A DNA stretch of 64,000 nt, taken from Alisma plantago-aquatica. Its lineage: Eukaryota > Streptophyta > Magnoliopsida > Alismatales > Alismataceae. The notes under the pieces were generated by a model. It searched no databases. It had not been told where the DNA came from and saw only the letters and a program-made list of their open reading frames with translations. The position numbers were made by a program, and so were the translations under genes. The stretch lies in assembly GCA_963693085.1 (NCBI GenBank), contig OY856412.1, positions 1,131,506,244 to 1,131,570,243 of the forward strand, in the 5' to 3' direction. Within the stretch, counting starts at the first letter, position 1. The number at the start of each line of letters is the position of its first letter. Shown piece after piece: positions 34,990-47,399 of the stretch.

Positions 34990-36589
34990 TTCTTAAATTT
35001 TTTTGGTCAGTCAAAAAGCGTGTTACTATAAAGCCAAAACTTTGGGCACGGAGTACCCCATTACATGAAAAGGAGCTAGAAAGCTCGACCTATGATCATA
35101 TACCCCACGCAGGGGGTATTACACAAAACCTAAAGATAACAAGAACCGAGAAGAACAACAAACTAACAAGACAGAACCAGTCATTCCTACCAGGAGAATG
35201 ATCAATTACAACCTGCAGATACATGCAATAAGCCCACCCACAAATAGTAACTATAGATTGCAACATAGCATCCACCAGGGGACCCTTCCAGGAACAACAT
35301 CACCAGCTTCTGATCTTCTCAGGTCGCTAGACCCATCACATTCTACCAACAGAGATCAACTAGGCTAAGAGGTTCAAAGAAACCTTACATTCCTGGCACG
35401 GAACCAGCTATCTAATAGGAGCATCCACAAAGTGTGGTCCTATGCCAACAATTTGGGGTTCCAACAGCCCCCAAACCAAGCACCAGTCTATTGATGTCCT
35501 GCAGTAGGAGCAGCAGCCAACTTCTTATGAAGGGGTTGTTCGTCAAACACCTAAGGGGTGTTCCAACACACAGCAAAGGAGGGCGATCAGGATGATTGAA
35601 CCCAGCACCTTGTTGTAGCCTAGACCAGGAGTAGACTCGGAGCAGCGTGTAGTCGAGCACCTTGAGTGAACCACCCTCACAGCAGCAGGAACCAGCCACT
35701 CCAGAAAAGTGAAGACCAAACAGCTGTTGTAAGCCAGCAACATTTCAATGAACACCATGAAGGTGTTCCTTCTCGCTCAGGCTAGCAGGAGACTGTTGCC
35801 GCCAAGGCCTCCACCCGAGGCGGGCACAACAGGGGAGACCTAGGACAGTCCTCAAGCAACCGACAGTTGGCACCAACGAGAAACCCCCAAGCACCCGCCC
35901 GATGTCCGATGGAGAGACCACACCACCAAAAGAAACCTTGTAGCTGATCAACCCCCTAACGACCTACAACGCAAGCCCACGAGAACTAACCAAGGCTCGG
36001 TGGAAGCAGCCTAGAAAGGGGACGAAGCACCCCACTGCTCTGTGAAACCAGAGTCGGGGACGGGACGTTGCCGGATGATCGACCTCACACAGCAGACACG
36101 CCACTCGACGATATAGACCCACTGCCATCAAACGTGGTCGAATACCAGTCGAATCTAAAGAAAACAACACCTCGACCACTGGAGCGAGCAGATGCTAGAG
36201 GGAAGGTGGCGCAGAGACCACCTAGGACCACCAACTCGGAGCAGCAGCGCAAGATCCAAGAGCACGACCGGGACCGGCTCCTATCTCTCCATCTCACTTG
36301 AATGGAGAGATTCGACAGGGTCGAAACACCACCCCAACCGTCTGGGCTTGGATCCTTGCGGCGCATCCAGCTGCAACGGGGCAGGGCGTGAGGGAGCCAC
36401 AAGTGATTCACTGAAACGCCAGCATCACGATCTCCAAGGAAGGCCACCTTCAGGAACTGCCAGCCGTGGTTGAAGACCAGGGGGAGGGAGGCTCCGGGGA
36501 AGCACACCCCTCCCCCCAGCGGTGACCGCCGGGTAGAACTTAGAGAGAAGGTGGAGAGAAAACCCTAGAGAGATAGCGGGGTAACTATT
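34990..36589 (-). mobile_element. LINE-like non-autonomous retrotransposon
   Basis: A 1.6-kb GC-rich block absent from the other Athila LTRs. It is flanked by AAAATCCATCTTGTT (34975-34989) and AAAATCAACTTGTT (36590-36603), a near-perfect 14-15-bp duplication of variable type as made by LINE machinery. On the minus strand it ends GACTGACCAAAAAAATTT, a short A-tail, preceded by a CTTTATAGTAACACGCTTTTTG stretch like plant L1 3' ends. No reverse transcriptase is seen; the minus-strand open frame 36507-36085 (140 codons, Ser/Arg/Gly-rich) has no recognised family. It may be a LINE with ORF2 deleted, or a LINE-mobilised transcript. Confidence 0.65.
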
Positions 36590-36880
36590 AAAATCAACTT
36601 GTTAATTAATTGCTTTCATTGCCTCCTCGTCAATTAATTGGGTTTGGATAATTTTCTCTAGTACCCCCTCTTTTCTTTAGGATCAACCCCTCACTTACCA
36701 CTCATCTATACTAAAATACGATCTTGTGCGCTTGTGGGTAAGCTATTGCGGTCTAAGTGTTTGTGTCAATATAGGGACCCATTCATAAATTTGAAAGACC
36801 CAAGTGTGTTTTCCTTAAGGTGTGTGCATCTAGTCAAGATCCAATTGATTTAGGTGTGTACACCCCAAGGTAGAAAACCA

Positions 36881-38586
36881 CATCACTCCCCCAGAAAGAA
36901 ACATCATCAAACTCCTTTTTGTGACCTCACCCCCTCCTTTATTTGTCCTCTCCCTATTTGGGTTGGTGGTGCAAAAGGGATATGAATCCTATAAGGCTAG
37001 GGCATTGCCATCATCTCTCTACAGTTGACTATAAAAATGATAGATAGTCATGACTAATATCTAAAACCTACCTCCACAACTATGTGTGTTTTAGCCTTGC
37101 TTCCATGTAATTAGGGTAGTTATCTAAAATCCCTAGGAACCATGGTAGTCTATATAAGATATCCTACACATCGAGAATAATAAATTGGTGACCTACAACT
37201 ACATCACCTCTCGATAATTGACCTGCAATTTTAGAGAACACGATTCATGACTGCCACCCCTAACTGTACAACATGTCCACCAAAATACTTACACATTCAC
37301 CCTAACCTTCCATCAACATCAGCACCATTCTAGATCATCTTTTGTGTATCGCACACCTGATTCGACCTATGACATCAATGGAAAGCATCCATGCCACCAC
37401 CCCAGCCTTGTGTTGTTTTGATCAATGACTAGATCAACCACAATAATCCCTAGCTAAACTAGATCACAAAAGATAGGACCAACATCCTGGTGTATTGAGA
37501 GGTACCTTGACCTACTGAGCCTTCAGAAAGACTAGATCCAACCATGGGATCATGGCCTACATTGCAATATGACGGCATTGATAGTCAAGGCAATCACACA
37601 GTCTTCCAACTAGGCCAAGACAACATCAAGGAAATGTAATCTCTAGACACCATGAGGTACACAAACCTCAACATTCCTTCTATTTCTTTAGCCTACAGAG
37701 AACCTGCAAATCACCCTGTAATACTCATTTAGTAAAAACAACAATACACCTACATTGTGACCTCCATCCAGGATCATTTGAATATGATGTAGTGATGTAC
37801 ATTTGAGTTCTCATATTTCGACTATCCTAATTCATGTTAATTCAATATACTGCCTCAATAATATAAATGACCCTAGACATGTAATACATAGTATATAAAA
37901 TAAAAGTCTAATAAATTGAATAAAATCTTGGAGAATACCCCAAATGATGCAATACATTATCATAGGACATATTCCTCAAATGCTAAAATTTATTTAAATG
38001 AATTCATCATTCAAAGCATAAAAAATAGTAAAATCATCAACTTGTAGAACCCATTACTTCAAACTATATTCTCTAAATAATTGGCCTCAAAAGGAATACT
38101 CTTAAAATGAAATTGTATTATGGGGATATTACTCTAATAAGGATAGAAGGGAAAAAATAATGATATTAAGGATAAATACTTCATATTTCTAATTATGCTA
38201 CTAATTTTGAAACCCATGAATGCATGTAAACCAATTCCTAAAAAATGTTTTCATAATACAAACATGTAAATTACATATATGCATGTGGTCTACAATTATG
38301 TATTACATAATGGGCATGTAACATATGGATAAAATAATCATGTATAACAATGGGCATGGGTAGTATTTAGAATATCATATGTGACTTAATGTATAAAGAT
38401 GACTACTATGCTAATGAGAATGAACTTAATGATTTCAGGATGAAACGTTATAACAACAAAAAGTAATTATTAAATAATCTTCTTACAAAGGGAAAAAAGT
38501 AATTATTAAATAATCTACATTTGGAATGTAGATGAAGTAATGTGGCTATACAAAGCAATGTTTTTGAGTCAAGCACAATTAGTATA
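36881..38586. other. No gene seen
   Basis: About 1.7 kb of AT-rich sequence with no open frame of note and no element ends that I can pair. A TATATAAGATATCC stretch at about 37153 hints at an unrecognised LTR fragment, but no partner or terminus is visible. Confidence 0.5.
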
Positions 38587-38755
38587 AGAAGAGGAAGGCC
38601 TAAATTAATATGGGAAGATCTTATAAAGAGGAAATTGAATTTTTACATCTCGATCAAAATATGACCCATTATAGAGATGAATGGAAAAGAAGGATCCATG
38701 TAGTCAAATCCAACATGGTTGGGATTGAGACTTAGTTGATGGTGATGATGAAGAA
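38587..38755 (+). pseudogene. RTE-type LINE, extreme 3' end of ORF and tail
   Basis: A fragment reads RRGRPKLIWEDLIKRKLNF and, after a frameshift, HLDQNMTHYRDEWKRRIHVV and SNMVGIET. This is the end of the RT-containing ORF in plant RTE-like LINEs (GRPK.TW..... D...W...IH). A stop and a short GATGGTGATGATGAAG repeat follow, as expected for the microsatellite tail of RTE elements. Everything 5' is truncated, as usual for LINE copies. Confidence 0.6.
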
Positions 38756-40952
38756 TCTACTCACTAAGGGAAAAATAGTAATTTCACCTAATAAGAATCT
38801 TGGAAGTAATTTTCAAGCCAAGAAACATCAAATAACCTTAGTACATCTCTTTTTCTAGATCTGTAAGACATTGGCAATTCTAATCCTTGTAGTGATTTGA
38901 ATTTTCTCAATTGGAACATGAACTAGACTCTCGATTTTATTATTCAACAATTATATTCCCTCTTGAATTATATTCTTATACTTTTCTAAAGTGTATAAAC
39001 AAAATGTTATTAGCCTTGTCCCACCTCTTGAAGTTCATCTAAAATAAGTTGAATGTTGAACATTGTTGAATGATTGAAATAATGGTTGATTTTCATGTTG
39101 GCACAAAAATTCTAATATTGGATAAGACCTTTGACTCACTGGATTTAGTGGGTCATATGCCCCAACCCCACACATTTAATGGAGATAGAGGTCCCCCATT
39201 ATTAGTTATCTGGACCTGCAAAATTGTTGCTCTCATAGAGGGGAGAGCGCTAGGCACCTCACCCTGGCAAAGACAAAATATTGAATTTCATGTGACAATG
39301 GATAAATCAAATTGTTTTGAATAACTTTATATCTTGATATGAGCTTTGTGAATCTCTTTACTATTTCTAGTTACCACTTTGAATTATTGTACTCATTTAA
39401 AACTAGCATGGTAACTAGATCATCTACTTGTTATTACCGCAATCCACCAAGCAAACTAACCTATATTTTATTTCATAAATCTTTATTGTTTTAAATATCT
39501 CAATAGTTGGATTTAGTACCATCTTTGCTGACCCATCTTTCCTTCTTGGGGTCTATGTGTGGTTTTATTCCCTTTTGTAATTCATGGACATGTGATACAA
39601 AGCAGATATAGAAGAGATGTGCAAGAGTTGTCCCATGTTAAAGAATAGATATGACTCATGCCTATTTTTTATTTTGTAGTATTAATGTATAATATTTCAT
39701 GACTCTGATGTAAAATATGAATTATAAAATGATTTGATTATATAATTTTCTAAATATTTTAACATAAAGATCGGGTCTATATAATTAGGCTTATTTAATT
39801 AATGTGAAACTTGACTCATAAGCAAACTAAAACATGTAGATTCCAAATTTAGATTTAGATTCTTCTTTTGAGACTGTTTATTAGGTGATCTCATGGATTT
39901 GTAGTAAAGGTTGTTATTACCACTCTCGTTCACTGAATATCTTGATATTAGATTCATTTTAGGATTATCTTCACATAATTAACTTTCCTTGGATATTATA
40001 CGTAACTATACCCATTATTTAGTTCCAAGTTCTTTTTTAAAGATATTTAGTGATATTATCTATCCAATTAATAACAAACACACTTTCCATTATTCTAGGG
40101 ATCCCTATTACGACCATTACGAATTTCCCTATTCTTATTGTGGATTTGTATCATTTATACATATTTCATTTTAAACACTTTCTTATTGTTCCTATTTTAG
40201 TACCAAAGTGGATAACTTAAACCATGTGTAAGATTTTATTCCTAAACTAATCCCAGGGGTATCCAAAGCTTAAGATTAGGTTTTTCAAGGCTAAAAGATT
40301 AGGTTTCAATGTTTAACAATGCTATATGTGGAGGTTCTTTCTAGTAATCACCTTGTATCTGCCTAGTCATGGTGGTTGAGGTTCCACCACACACCTAACT
40401 ACCCAAGGTGGATCCAAGATTTTATTAGGCTTATTCCCTAAAACTTACAAAGTCTTATAGCATCTCATCTCTTCATCAGGGACTACTAAGCCACCCAAAT
40501 AGATGATTATTGATTGGTTTTCTCATCTTCTCATGTGTATTCTTCTCCCATTACAATTAAATACATGATTCCTTGATTATGGGTAGCTTATGCATGAGAA
40601 GAACTAAAATTCACTTGAACTCCTAAAGGCTGACTAGGATAATGCCATGATCTAATCTTAACTTGGAAACCCTCATTTTTCTCTTGAAAGTAGCATACTC
40701 ATGTGTAATGCCTCACATCATGCAAACTCAATGCGACCAAATATATCATATGTACTTTTCATGTTTGAGGTAAATCATCAAAAGTTCTATATGAGGTGAA
40801 TATGTTGAAACTCATACTTTATTCCACATGGTTGATGAGGTCCCCTTATGATTATGTTGTCCCTATTTGGCTCACATCTCAAACATAACTTAGAAAATAT
40901 CCTTCTATCAATATGTATCATGACCCATACTTTGGTATGACTATGTCTTTGT
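38756..40952. other. No gene seen
   Basis: 2.2 kb of AT-rich sequence. The open frame 39070-39324 (84 codons) has no recognisable features. No LTR, primer site or terminal inverted repeat could be paired. Confidence 0.5.
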
Positions 40953-42736
40953 TGTTAGGAATTGTAGAGGCACCAAGCATTCTAGAAACAAAAAACTCCA
41001 TGTCTCCAATAAGAAGCTCTCATCGACAATGATGTATTCAGAAAGAGGGTGTCTGAGGTATGCCTTTGTCATAGAGTAGGTCCACTGAAGTCCTCCTCGT
41101 GCAGTGTTGTGTAGTGTTCCTCACACGCATGGACACTCCTCGTCGACGTCCTCCGAACACAGTCACTCATTGTCTATGTCTCAATGTAGTCCATGTAGAT
41201 GGACTCAAACTCCTCGTCATGTTTCCTAAGCCGGAGAGGAAGGAGAAACCTTTGCTTGATGATGTGCTAGCATCACGGTTTCTGTCCCTCTCTCTCTTGA
41301 GAATGATGGTGGCAAGGGTTCACGTACAAGAGCGTGTGTACAAAATCTGGCCCTCATGCCCCTATGAATAGGAGAGGAAAGAAAGTAGGGTTTCTCAAAA
41401 ACCCTAGAAAACAAATTGTGAAAAAGACAATTAGAATATTATGGAATGAATTAATTAACCATTTGTTCATATGAATTGATCAACTAATTTTTTGGAATGA
41501 ATTAGTTAACCAATTAATCATATTAATTGATTAACTAATTTTCCATCATCTGGCTCTATCAGAACGCTCGGGGTTAGTCGGTCTACTTATCCTATAAGTC
41601 AACAATTTAAAATTAATTGGGTTAAACCTTTTTATAAATTAACTTATATTTATTCCAATATTATTCTATTTTATTACCAAAAAAATTTAGTAATCAATTT
41701 GACTCAGGGCATTTTCAATCATGTCCACAATTATACTTCTATTCTAATAAATCATATGTGTGTGACCGTGCAGGCTCCAAATCACGTTGGTAGTGATATG
41801 CATAGTCAAATTATGATTTCACAAGCATTGATTAGTATCTAGCAAGATTTCATTGCTACCCAAGTAATTGGAGAAGTTAGAGAACAATTTAACCTAGTAT
41901 TGCAACCAATTATAGTGATTGTATTATCCTTTTATGTCTGATATCCAGATTGAATCTGAGGCATGGAAACGTCATCCTCTTAATGTTCAATCTTCATTCC
42001 TTTATCTAGATTAGACTATTGAGATACACATGAGGTTAATAGCATATATTGACTCACATGAGCATGGCCATGCATTTCATACTCTCACTCATCAAGTGTC
42101 TAGGATATCACTCCAATGGGAGGGACAAATTCCATCTACAACAATCACAATAACCCACATGTTTCAAGATGAACCCAAGCACTAACTGTATAGAAACCCT
42201 TATTCAAGGTCATGTTGAGAAGTGTTAAAGCACATTGAACAACATGAAATCATTGTAGTGACTTTAGGTCTAAGGGACACAATCACAACTGACACATTGA
42301 AATGTGATTCTAACCTCCATAATTGGCTTCCATGTATTACACTCAAGGTGGGTCTGTCTAGTACACTTTTTCTTAACAAGTACCTATGTGTTTGATTTGA
42401 TATCCAATATCTTGACTAATGAGACAAACATAGTCATCAATCAACACACATACTAGTTTTAATATATTATTGTTGTCCTACTATCCACAATAATATCCAA
42501 CTAGGGACTAAGATAAGAATAAATGCTCTTAACAAACACATGATCTCATATTCAAGTACTTAGTCTAAAATCACATGTCATTGAGTCATACATTACTAGG
42601 ACATTATTAAATTTATCCATTATCCCATATTGAAAGAAATAGAATAATCAGAAATGCTTTTACTATTATTCAAATTAGTAACAAGATGTGTTGTTACAAT
42701 CATCATATGATTGGATCTCAAGGCATATTGCCAACA
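40953..42736 (-). mobile_element. Solo (or truncated) copia LTR
   Basis: Matches the copia LTR at 59291-62430 along its whole length (TGTTAGGAATTG/TGTTGGGTTTTT starts, CAAGCA, AAGCCGG.AGGAAGGA, GACGTGCTAGC and CATGCCCCTAT blocks) and the outer half of the LTR at 26580-27553. It ends ATTGCCAACA. The TATA position on the minus strand reads CTATTCATAG (about 41362-41371). There is no primer site at its left end and no polypurine tract at its right, and the flanks do not give a clear duplication, so it is a solo or rearranged LTR. The 90-codon open frame at 41099-41371 is not a gene. Confidence 0.75.
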
Positions 42737-43930
42737 TTGGAACCCTAAATCATGAAGGGATGACTTGTTATAGGAGGAAAATCCCCTATTGACTATTATT
42801 CCTCTTTGTAAGGCACAATTTTGGATGATATAAATCATGTGAATTCTTAACTACACCCTATGATGATCTAACTCTTAGAGTCTCTGATTTCAACTTTCCA
42901 TATTTTGGACAACACCCCCTTTCTTTGACCTATGGAAGTAAGGGAACAACAATATGATCCCAAATTAGCTAAAAAATCTTAAAACATGAATGTTTGACCC
43001 TTACTCTCTGTATGTAATACAAATAAATAATCACTATTCTTCCTACTTTTTTATAATCAATGGTTTATGAAAAAAGAGCGAATATGTGCTAGGATAGGGT
43101 GGTAGTTGATGTATGACTCCCCTAACCTAGGTTGCATCCCTATTATGACTTTGTCTAAATTTTCATCTATTGATCTATTTAGATTTTTTAAAGGTAACCC
43201 TTTTCCTATAATTTTTATTTATTGATCTAAATTTTTATTAGGTTGGATTTTGTAATGATATTGAACTCGATCTTGAAGCTCAATTTGATGATAAACTTAT
43301 AATGTTGACTATAGATCATAGTTAAGGTTTCTAGAAGGACCTAGGTCTAGATCATTCATCAACCTTAGACACCATGATGACGAAATTGGTATTGGTGTCA
43401 TGAAATTTTGCTTGATTGTTATTGATGGATGAGTGATCCCCCATATGGTGTAAGTGGGAACCAATACCCTAGCTTCAAAAAAAATTGGGTCTATGACTCT
43501 TGATATCCAAAACTTGACTCTTGATATTGATTTATAGGATATAGATCCATGGCTATTGATCTTGATATCTATTCAACTCCTATGATCACCCTTTTTGGAT
43601 CTTGATATCACTCTCCATAGAGACTAACTACTTTAATATTCCCAAATCTTGAAACTCAAAATGATTTCTATATTGTCCTCTCAATTTATGAATTTTAGGT
43701 TAAGCTCGCATATGGACTAGGGTGGGACTTGCAATGTTTCTCGATATGAAACCATGATATTAATGATGTTACCATGATATTAATGATGTGTGCACCTCAA
43801 AATTGTTTAAATATGAAATCTTGATCATGAATGTACAACCCCACCTAGACCAATATAGAAGCAAGAAGCCTAAATGTTCAAAATGAAACTCATGTTTTAC
43901 TCTTGATTTAAAAAGCTCTATTCACTTTAT
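42737..43930. other. No gene seen
   Basis: AT-rich, no open frame of note. CTTGATAT occurs many times between 43490 and 43620 without regular spacing. A short tandem duplication lies at 43751-43790. Confidence 0.5.
43751..43790. repeat. 20-bp tandem duplication
   Basis: ACCATGATATTAATGATGT(T/G) occurs twice head to tail, 19 of 20 bases identical. Confidence 0.9.
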
Positions 43931-44119
43931 TGAGATATATATTTATCTTTATTTTTTTTTATTCTTTAATTACATTTTCCTTTTCAATCACTCTTATGTA
44001 AAATGGGCTTAAGTTCAGTAGGCCATCAATGTTTTCTATGTGCTTCCTTGTTGTTTTCCCTCATATTTATAGGATAGGGGTTGCACTCCTTTTTTTATAT
44101 AAAAATATGGTTGTTCTCA
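43931..44119 (+). repeat. 5' LTR of the plus-strand copia
   Basis: 189 bp, TGAGATATATATTTATC...GGTTGTTCTCA, followed after three bases by the primer site. CATATTTATAGG at about 44063 is the likely promoter region. Confidence 0.9.
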
Positions 44120-44122
44120 GCA

Positions 44123-44135
44123 TGGTATCAGAGAG
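44123..44135 (+). other. Primer binding site of the plus-strand copia
   Basis: TGGTATCAGAGAG, complementary to initiator tRNA-Met apart from the last bases. Confidence 0.85.
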
Positions 44136-44919
44136 GAAGGGATATCCGCCTCAAGACTTCTCCATTTCAAGCCAACATTATTGTTGTCTCTTCCCCCATC
44201 CAAACCATCTTCTTCCTTCTCCACAACTTCTGATCACACCAAGGGAGATCTAGTCTCTTGTCTATCCATGTCCTCTTCCAAATAAGATGATGCAAGAAGA
44301 TTTCCAATGGCCTTTCTGCCGGTCATATGCCCTAAAGACCGGTTGTTATGAAAGTTATATGGATTCCTTTTGTGGTCATGTCTTTTTGTGGTCATATATG
44401 ACCATTTCCTATTGGGATTTGTCCACATATTAACGGATATGATTGAATCTCTCCAACATATCTGTATTTCCCTTGGTGACCCATAAGGTTCACCATCTAT
44501 TCTAGATCTTATTTTGGAAAAAATCTATTGTTTCGTTGTCACATATGATGTGTGCTACACAATGTGTCGCCACGAGCTGCTAGAGCGAATTTGTCATTGT
44601 TGAAATATGTTGAAAGTGACATGGCGTGTCGATATTTGACATGGCATGTCTGAAACTTCTAGTTCTACTCTGCTGCAAGTGACATGATGTGTCCACTTTC
44701 GGACATGGCATGTCAGTGATTGCCTGCACATGTTTCTATTCTTCCTTTACTACTCCATTAGATCTTGTATTGTTATATTATTAGGTCATCTTCTTCTGCT
44801 ATTTGGACATCTAAAACGCACTCCAAGTGTGTACTTTTGTAAAATTTAGTGGTTGTAGCTACGTCCTATGGGCATGTTCGTTTCAGATCTATGCACACTC
44901 CACATAGAAACAGGAAATT

Positions 44920-45610
44920 CTGACAGATCTACCTCTACTAAAGGAAGACATATCTGACAAGAAGAAAACTACTAAAGAAGCATCTGAGAATTTGAAGGCG
45001 GATTTCAAAAATTGTGTTGAATATGACTCTCTCATTCTCTCCTGGATCCTAAATAGTTTTGAATCAGATATTTTTGTTAATCCTCTGTTCACCAACACCA
45101 CCACGGAGGCATGGGATCACCTTTCCCAATTGTATTCTAGAAAAGGAAATGCATCACAAGTTTTTGATCTATACAAACATTTACATTCCCTTAAACTTGA
45201 AAAAAACTCAGCCTTTGCTTCACACTATGATACAAGGGATTTGGGGTGAACTCAAGCTTCATCACCCCTTATCATTTGAGCTTGTCAATATGCAAAAGTA
45301 TTAAGAGTAAATATAACTTTATCAATTCTTGGCATATCTACCTCCTAGTGATGAAGTTGTTCATCGGAAAACTATTGCCTCTAAACCATCGCTGACATTA
45401 GATGATGTTTATCTATGACTATCTTGTTTTGTATCTTCTACCCCTATTGGTGAAGAGCCTACAACCCTTGTTGTTGTTGGATGAGGTAATCTTGGTCATG
45501 GCCAAGGAAAAGTCTCAACAATAGTGGGATAGGATCCTCTTCTTCCTCGTCTCAACTCAGATTTTGTAATTTCTGCAAGCACACTAATCACCATGAGGAA
45601 AAATGCTAGA
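44920..45610 (+). pseudogene. Copia gag with zinc knuckle
   Basis: In one frame from 44920: LTDLPLLKEDIS, LKADFKNCVEYDSLILSWIL, NSFESDIFVNPLFTNTTTEA and WDHLSQLYSRKG, the copia Gag core. A stop at 45247 is followed by a shifted continuation (ELKLHHPLSFE, LAYLPPSDEVV). At 45565-45606 a CCHC knuckle is intact (CNFCKHTNHHEEKC, C-x2-C-x4-H-x4-C), followed by HGKPKW. The start codon and the first part of gag, between 44136 and 44920, are not readable. Confidence 0.82.
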
Positions 45611-45819
45611 AAAAGCATGGGAAACCCAAATGGGTTAATAAAGTGTCAACTATTGATGTTGATGGAGATTCTACTTCTATTCCTCATGTTACCAATCCTT
45701 ATATGGTGACACTGAGCTCTTCTAACCTTGACAAATTGATCAAGGCCACTTCTGGTGCTACTATTACTCCTCAAGTAAACATTTCTCAACACTCAGGTGA
45801 TTCCTCATGTCTTCAACCT

Positions 45820-45939
45820 TCTTCCTCTTCATACAAACATGATTGGGTTATTGATTTAGGTGCTACAACTCATATCACTAGTAATAAGAAACTATTTTCT
45901 TACCTGAAGAAATTTACAGCCATCCTCTTATGTGTTTGA
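45820..45939 (+). pseudogene. Copia protease
   Basis: HDWVIDLGATTHITSNKKLF corresponds to the copia aspartic protease signature (W..DSGA..H.T); the catalytic Asp codon is at 45853-45855, with Ser replaced by Leu. The frame stops at 45937. Confidence 0.82.
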
Positions 45940-46099
45940 AAAATGTGACCACTTATCCAGTTATTGGGAGAGGAGATGTGAATCACAATTTCCTTAACTC
46001 TCTCTTATTTGTTCCTAAATACTAATTAAAGTTGATGTCTATTAGTAGAATTACCATAACCTTCATTGACATTGTAACCTTCTTAACTTACACCATATC

Positions 46100-47266
46100 T
46101 ATGCAAGATCTCAGGACAAAGAAGACATTTGGTGGGGGATATGTAGGTGGAAATATGTTTGTACTACTTGCAGATCTCGTCAAGCCATGCTACTACTACT
46201 CTTATGGACCAATCTATCTCCCTTCATCAATGGCACATGCGACTTGGTCACCCTTTTTCTTCAAAATTGAAGTCTTTATTTCCAACTTTGTCTACTGAGA
46301 ACTTATCATGTTAAACTTGTCATCTTGGAAAATAATATCGAGTAGTGTTTTCTCACTGTCATAACAATAGGAGTCCAAGTTTGTTTTACTTAATTCAATC
46401 TGATGTTTGGGGACCATGTCATATTGCCTAATCATACTAGTGTATGATATTTTGTTACCTTTATTAATGACTGGTCTCGTGATACTTGGATGTATTTATT
46501 TAAAGATCTTTCTAAAGTTATAGATACTTTCTCTAAATCTCTTAATGAGATAAAGACTCAATTTTTTTCTACTCCCAAACTTGTCGGCACTGACAATGCT
46601 TATGAATATGTGCAACATGGTTTTTAAAAGATTTGTATTGCCAAGGGGATTACTCACCAAACTTCATGTCCCTATAGCCCACAATGAAATGGAGTTGTCG
46701 AAAGGATGAACAAGCATCTGCTTGATGTTGCTCGCATTCTCCTTATTGAAATGAAAATACCTAAATTTTATCAGGTTGATGCAATTCTTTTAGCCAATTA
46801 TCTCATCAATTTATTGCCTTCTTTTGTGATTCAAAATAAATTTCTATATAACCTTATTTATCCCCATCAACCTAACTTTGTTTTACCACCAATAGTTTTT
46901 GGCTGCCTTTGTTTTGTTCATAATCATCAACCTACGAATAATAAACTATCACCCCATGCTTTACACTATAATTTTCTTGGTTACTCTCGTATACAAAAGG
47001 GGTATAAATGTTTTGATCTTGTTGCATGTCATTTGTATGTCAGTGCAGACGTCACCTATTTTAACGATACATCTTTCTTTTATGAACCTAGTAACCAGGT
47101 ACCACTTTCAATTATGCCCATTCCCGACTCCAATGTGTATACACCTCTACCTAAAGAAGTATCCCCTACTTTTACATATTCTGAGATTGATGATCCACCT
47201 AAAGACAATGGTAATATTGATGACTCTACTACAACTTGTAATTCTAACATTCCCATTGCATTATGA
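46100..47266 (+). pseudogene. Copia integrase
   Basis: A pre-integrase block (DLRTKKTFGGGYVGGN) leads into an HHCC zinc region in which WHMRLGH and LSC-TCHLGK keep all four ligands. The core has Asp in SDVWG (46402-46404), Asp in GTDNAYEY (46592-46594) and Glu in GVVERMN (46700-46702), a D35E spacing. A stop at 46627 and a stop just before NGVVER break it. The open frame 46706-47266 covers the C-terminal part (NHLLPS-like NYLINLLPS, FGCLCFVHN, LHYNFLGYSRIQKGYKCFD) and the acidic linker to RT. Confidence 0.9.
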
Positions 47267-47399
47267 AAGGGGAGACGACCTGGGGCCAAATATTGTATCT
47301 CTCAAGATGTGTCCATAAATCATTTGAATGCTTTCATGGCTCAGTTTACTGTTGCTCTATCTACAATTTTATTCTAAATAATGTGTAAGAGGCACTACA

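Larger units (their letters stand above)
27554..36880 (+). mobile_element. Athila-type element, copy B, 3' half
   Basis: It starts abruptly inside pol at the copia LTR end and runs through integrase, a palindrome cluster, the env-like ORF, the 3' spacer, the polypurine tract and a 3' LTR with a LINE-like insertion. The same family as copy A, judged by matching ORF blocks, spacer and LTR. The abrupt left edge is best explained by the copia insertion, with the 5' half beyond the left end of the window. Confidence 0.87.
33158..36880 (+). repeat. 3' LTR of Athila copy B
   Basis: It begins CGATTCAACCTATTTTAGGG, with the first TG decayed to CG, and ends near GTAGAAAACCA at 36880. Without the LINE-like insert it is about 2.1 kb. 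Order of parts is as in copy A: palindrome array, TATA box, GCTTCCCCACC, AATTGCTTTCATTGCC and the TTGTGCGCTTGTGGGT block near the end. Confidence 0.85.

Noticed and set aside
39070..39324. 84-codon plus-strand open frame
   Set aside because: No recognisable motif or neighbours; expected by chance at this AT content.
41099..41371. 90-codon plus-strand open frame in the copia LTR
   Set aside because: The related LTR at 59291 does not conserve it; it is antisense to the LTR promoter region.
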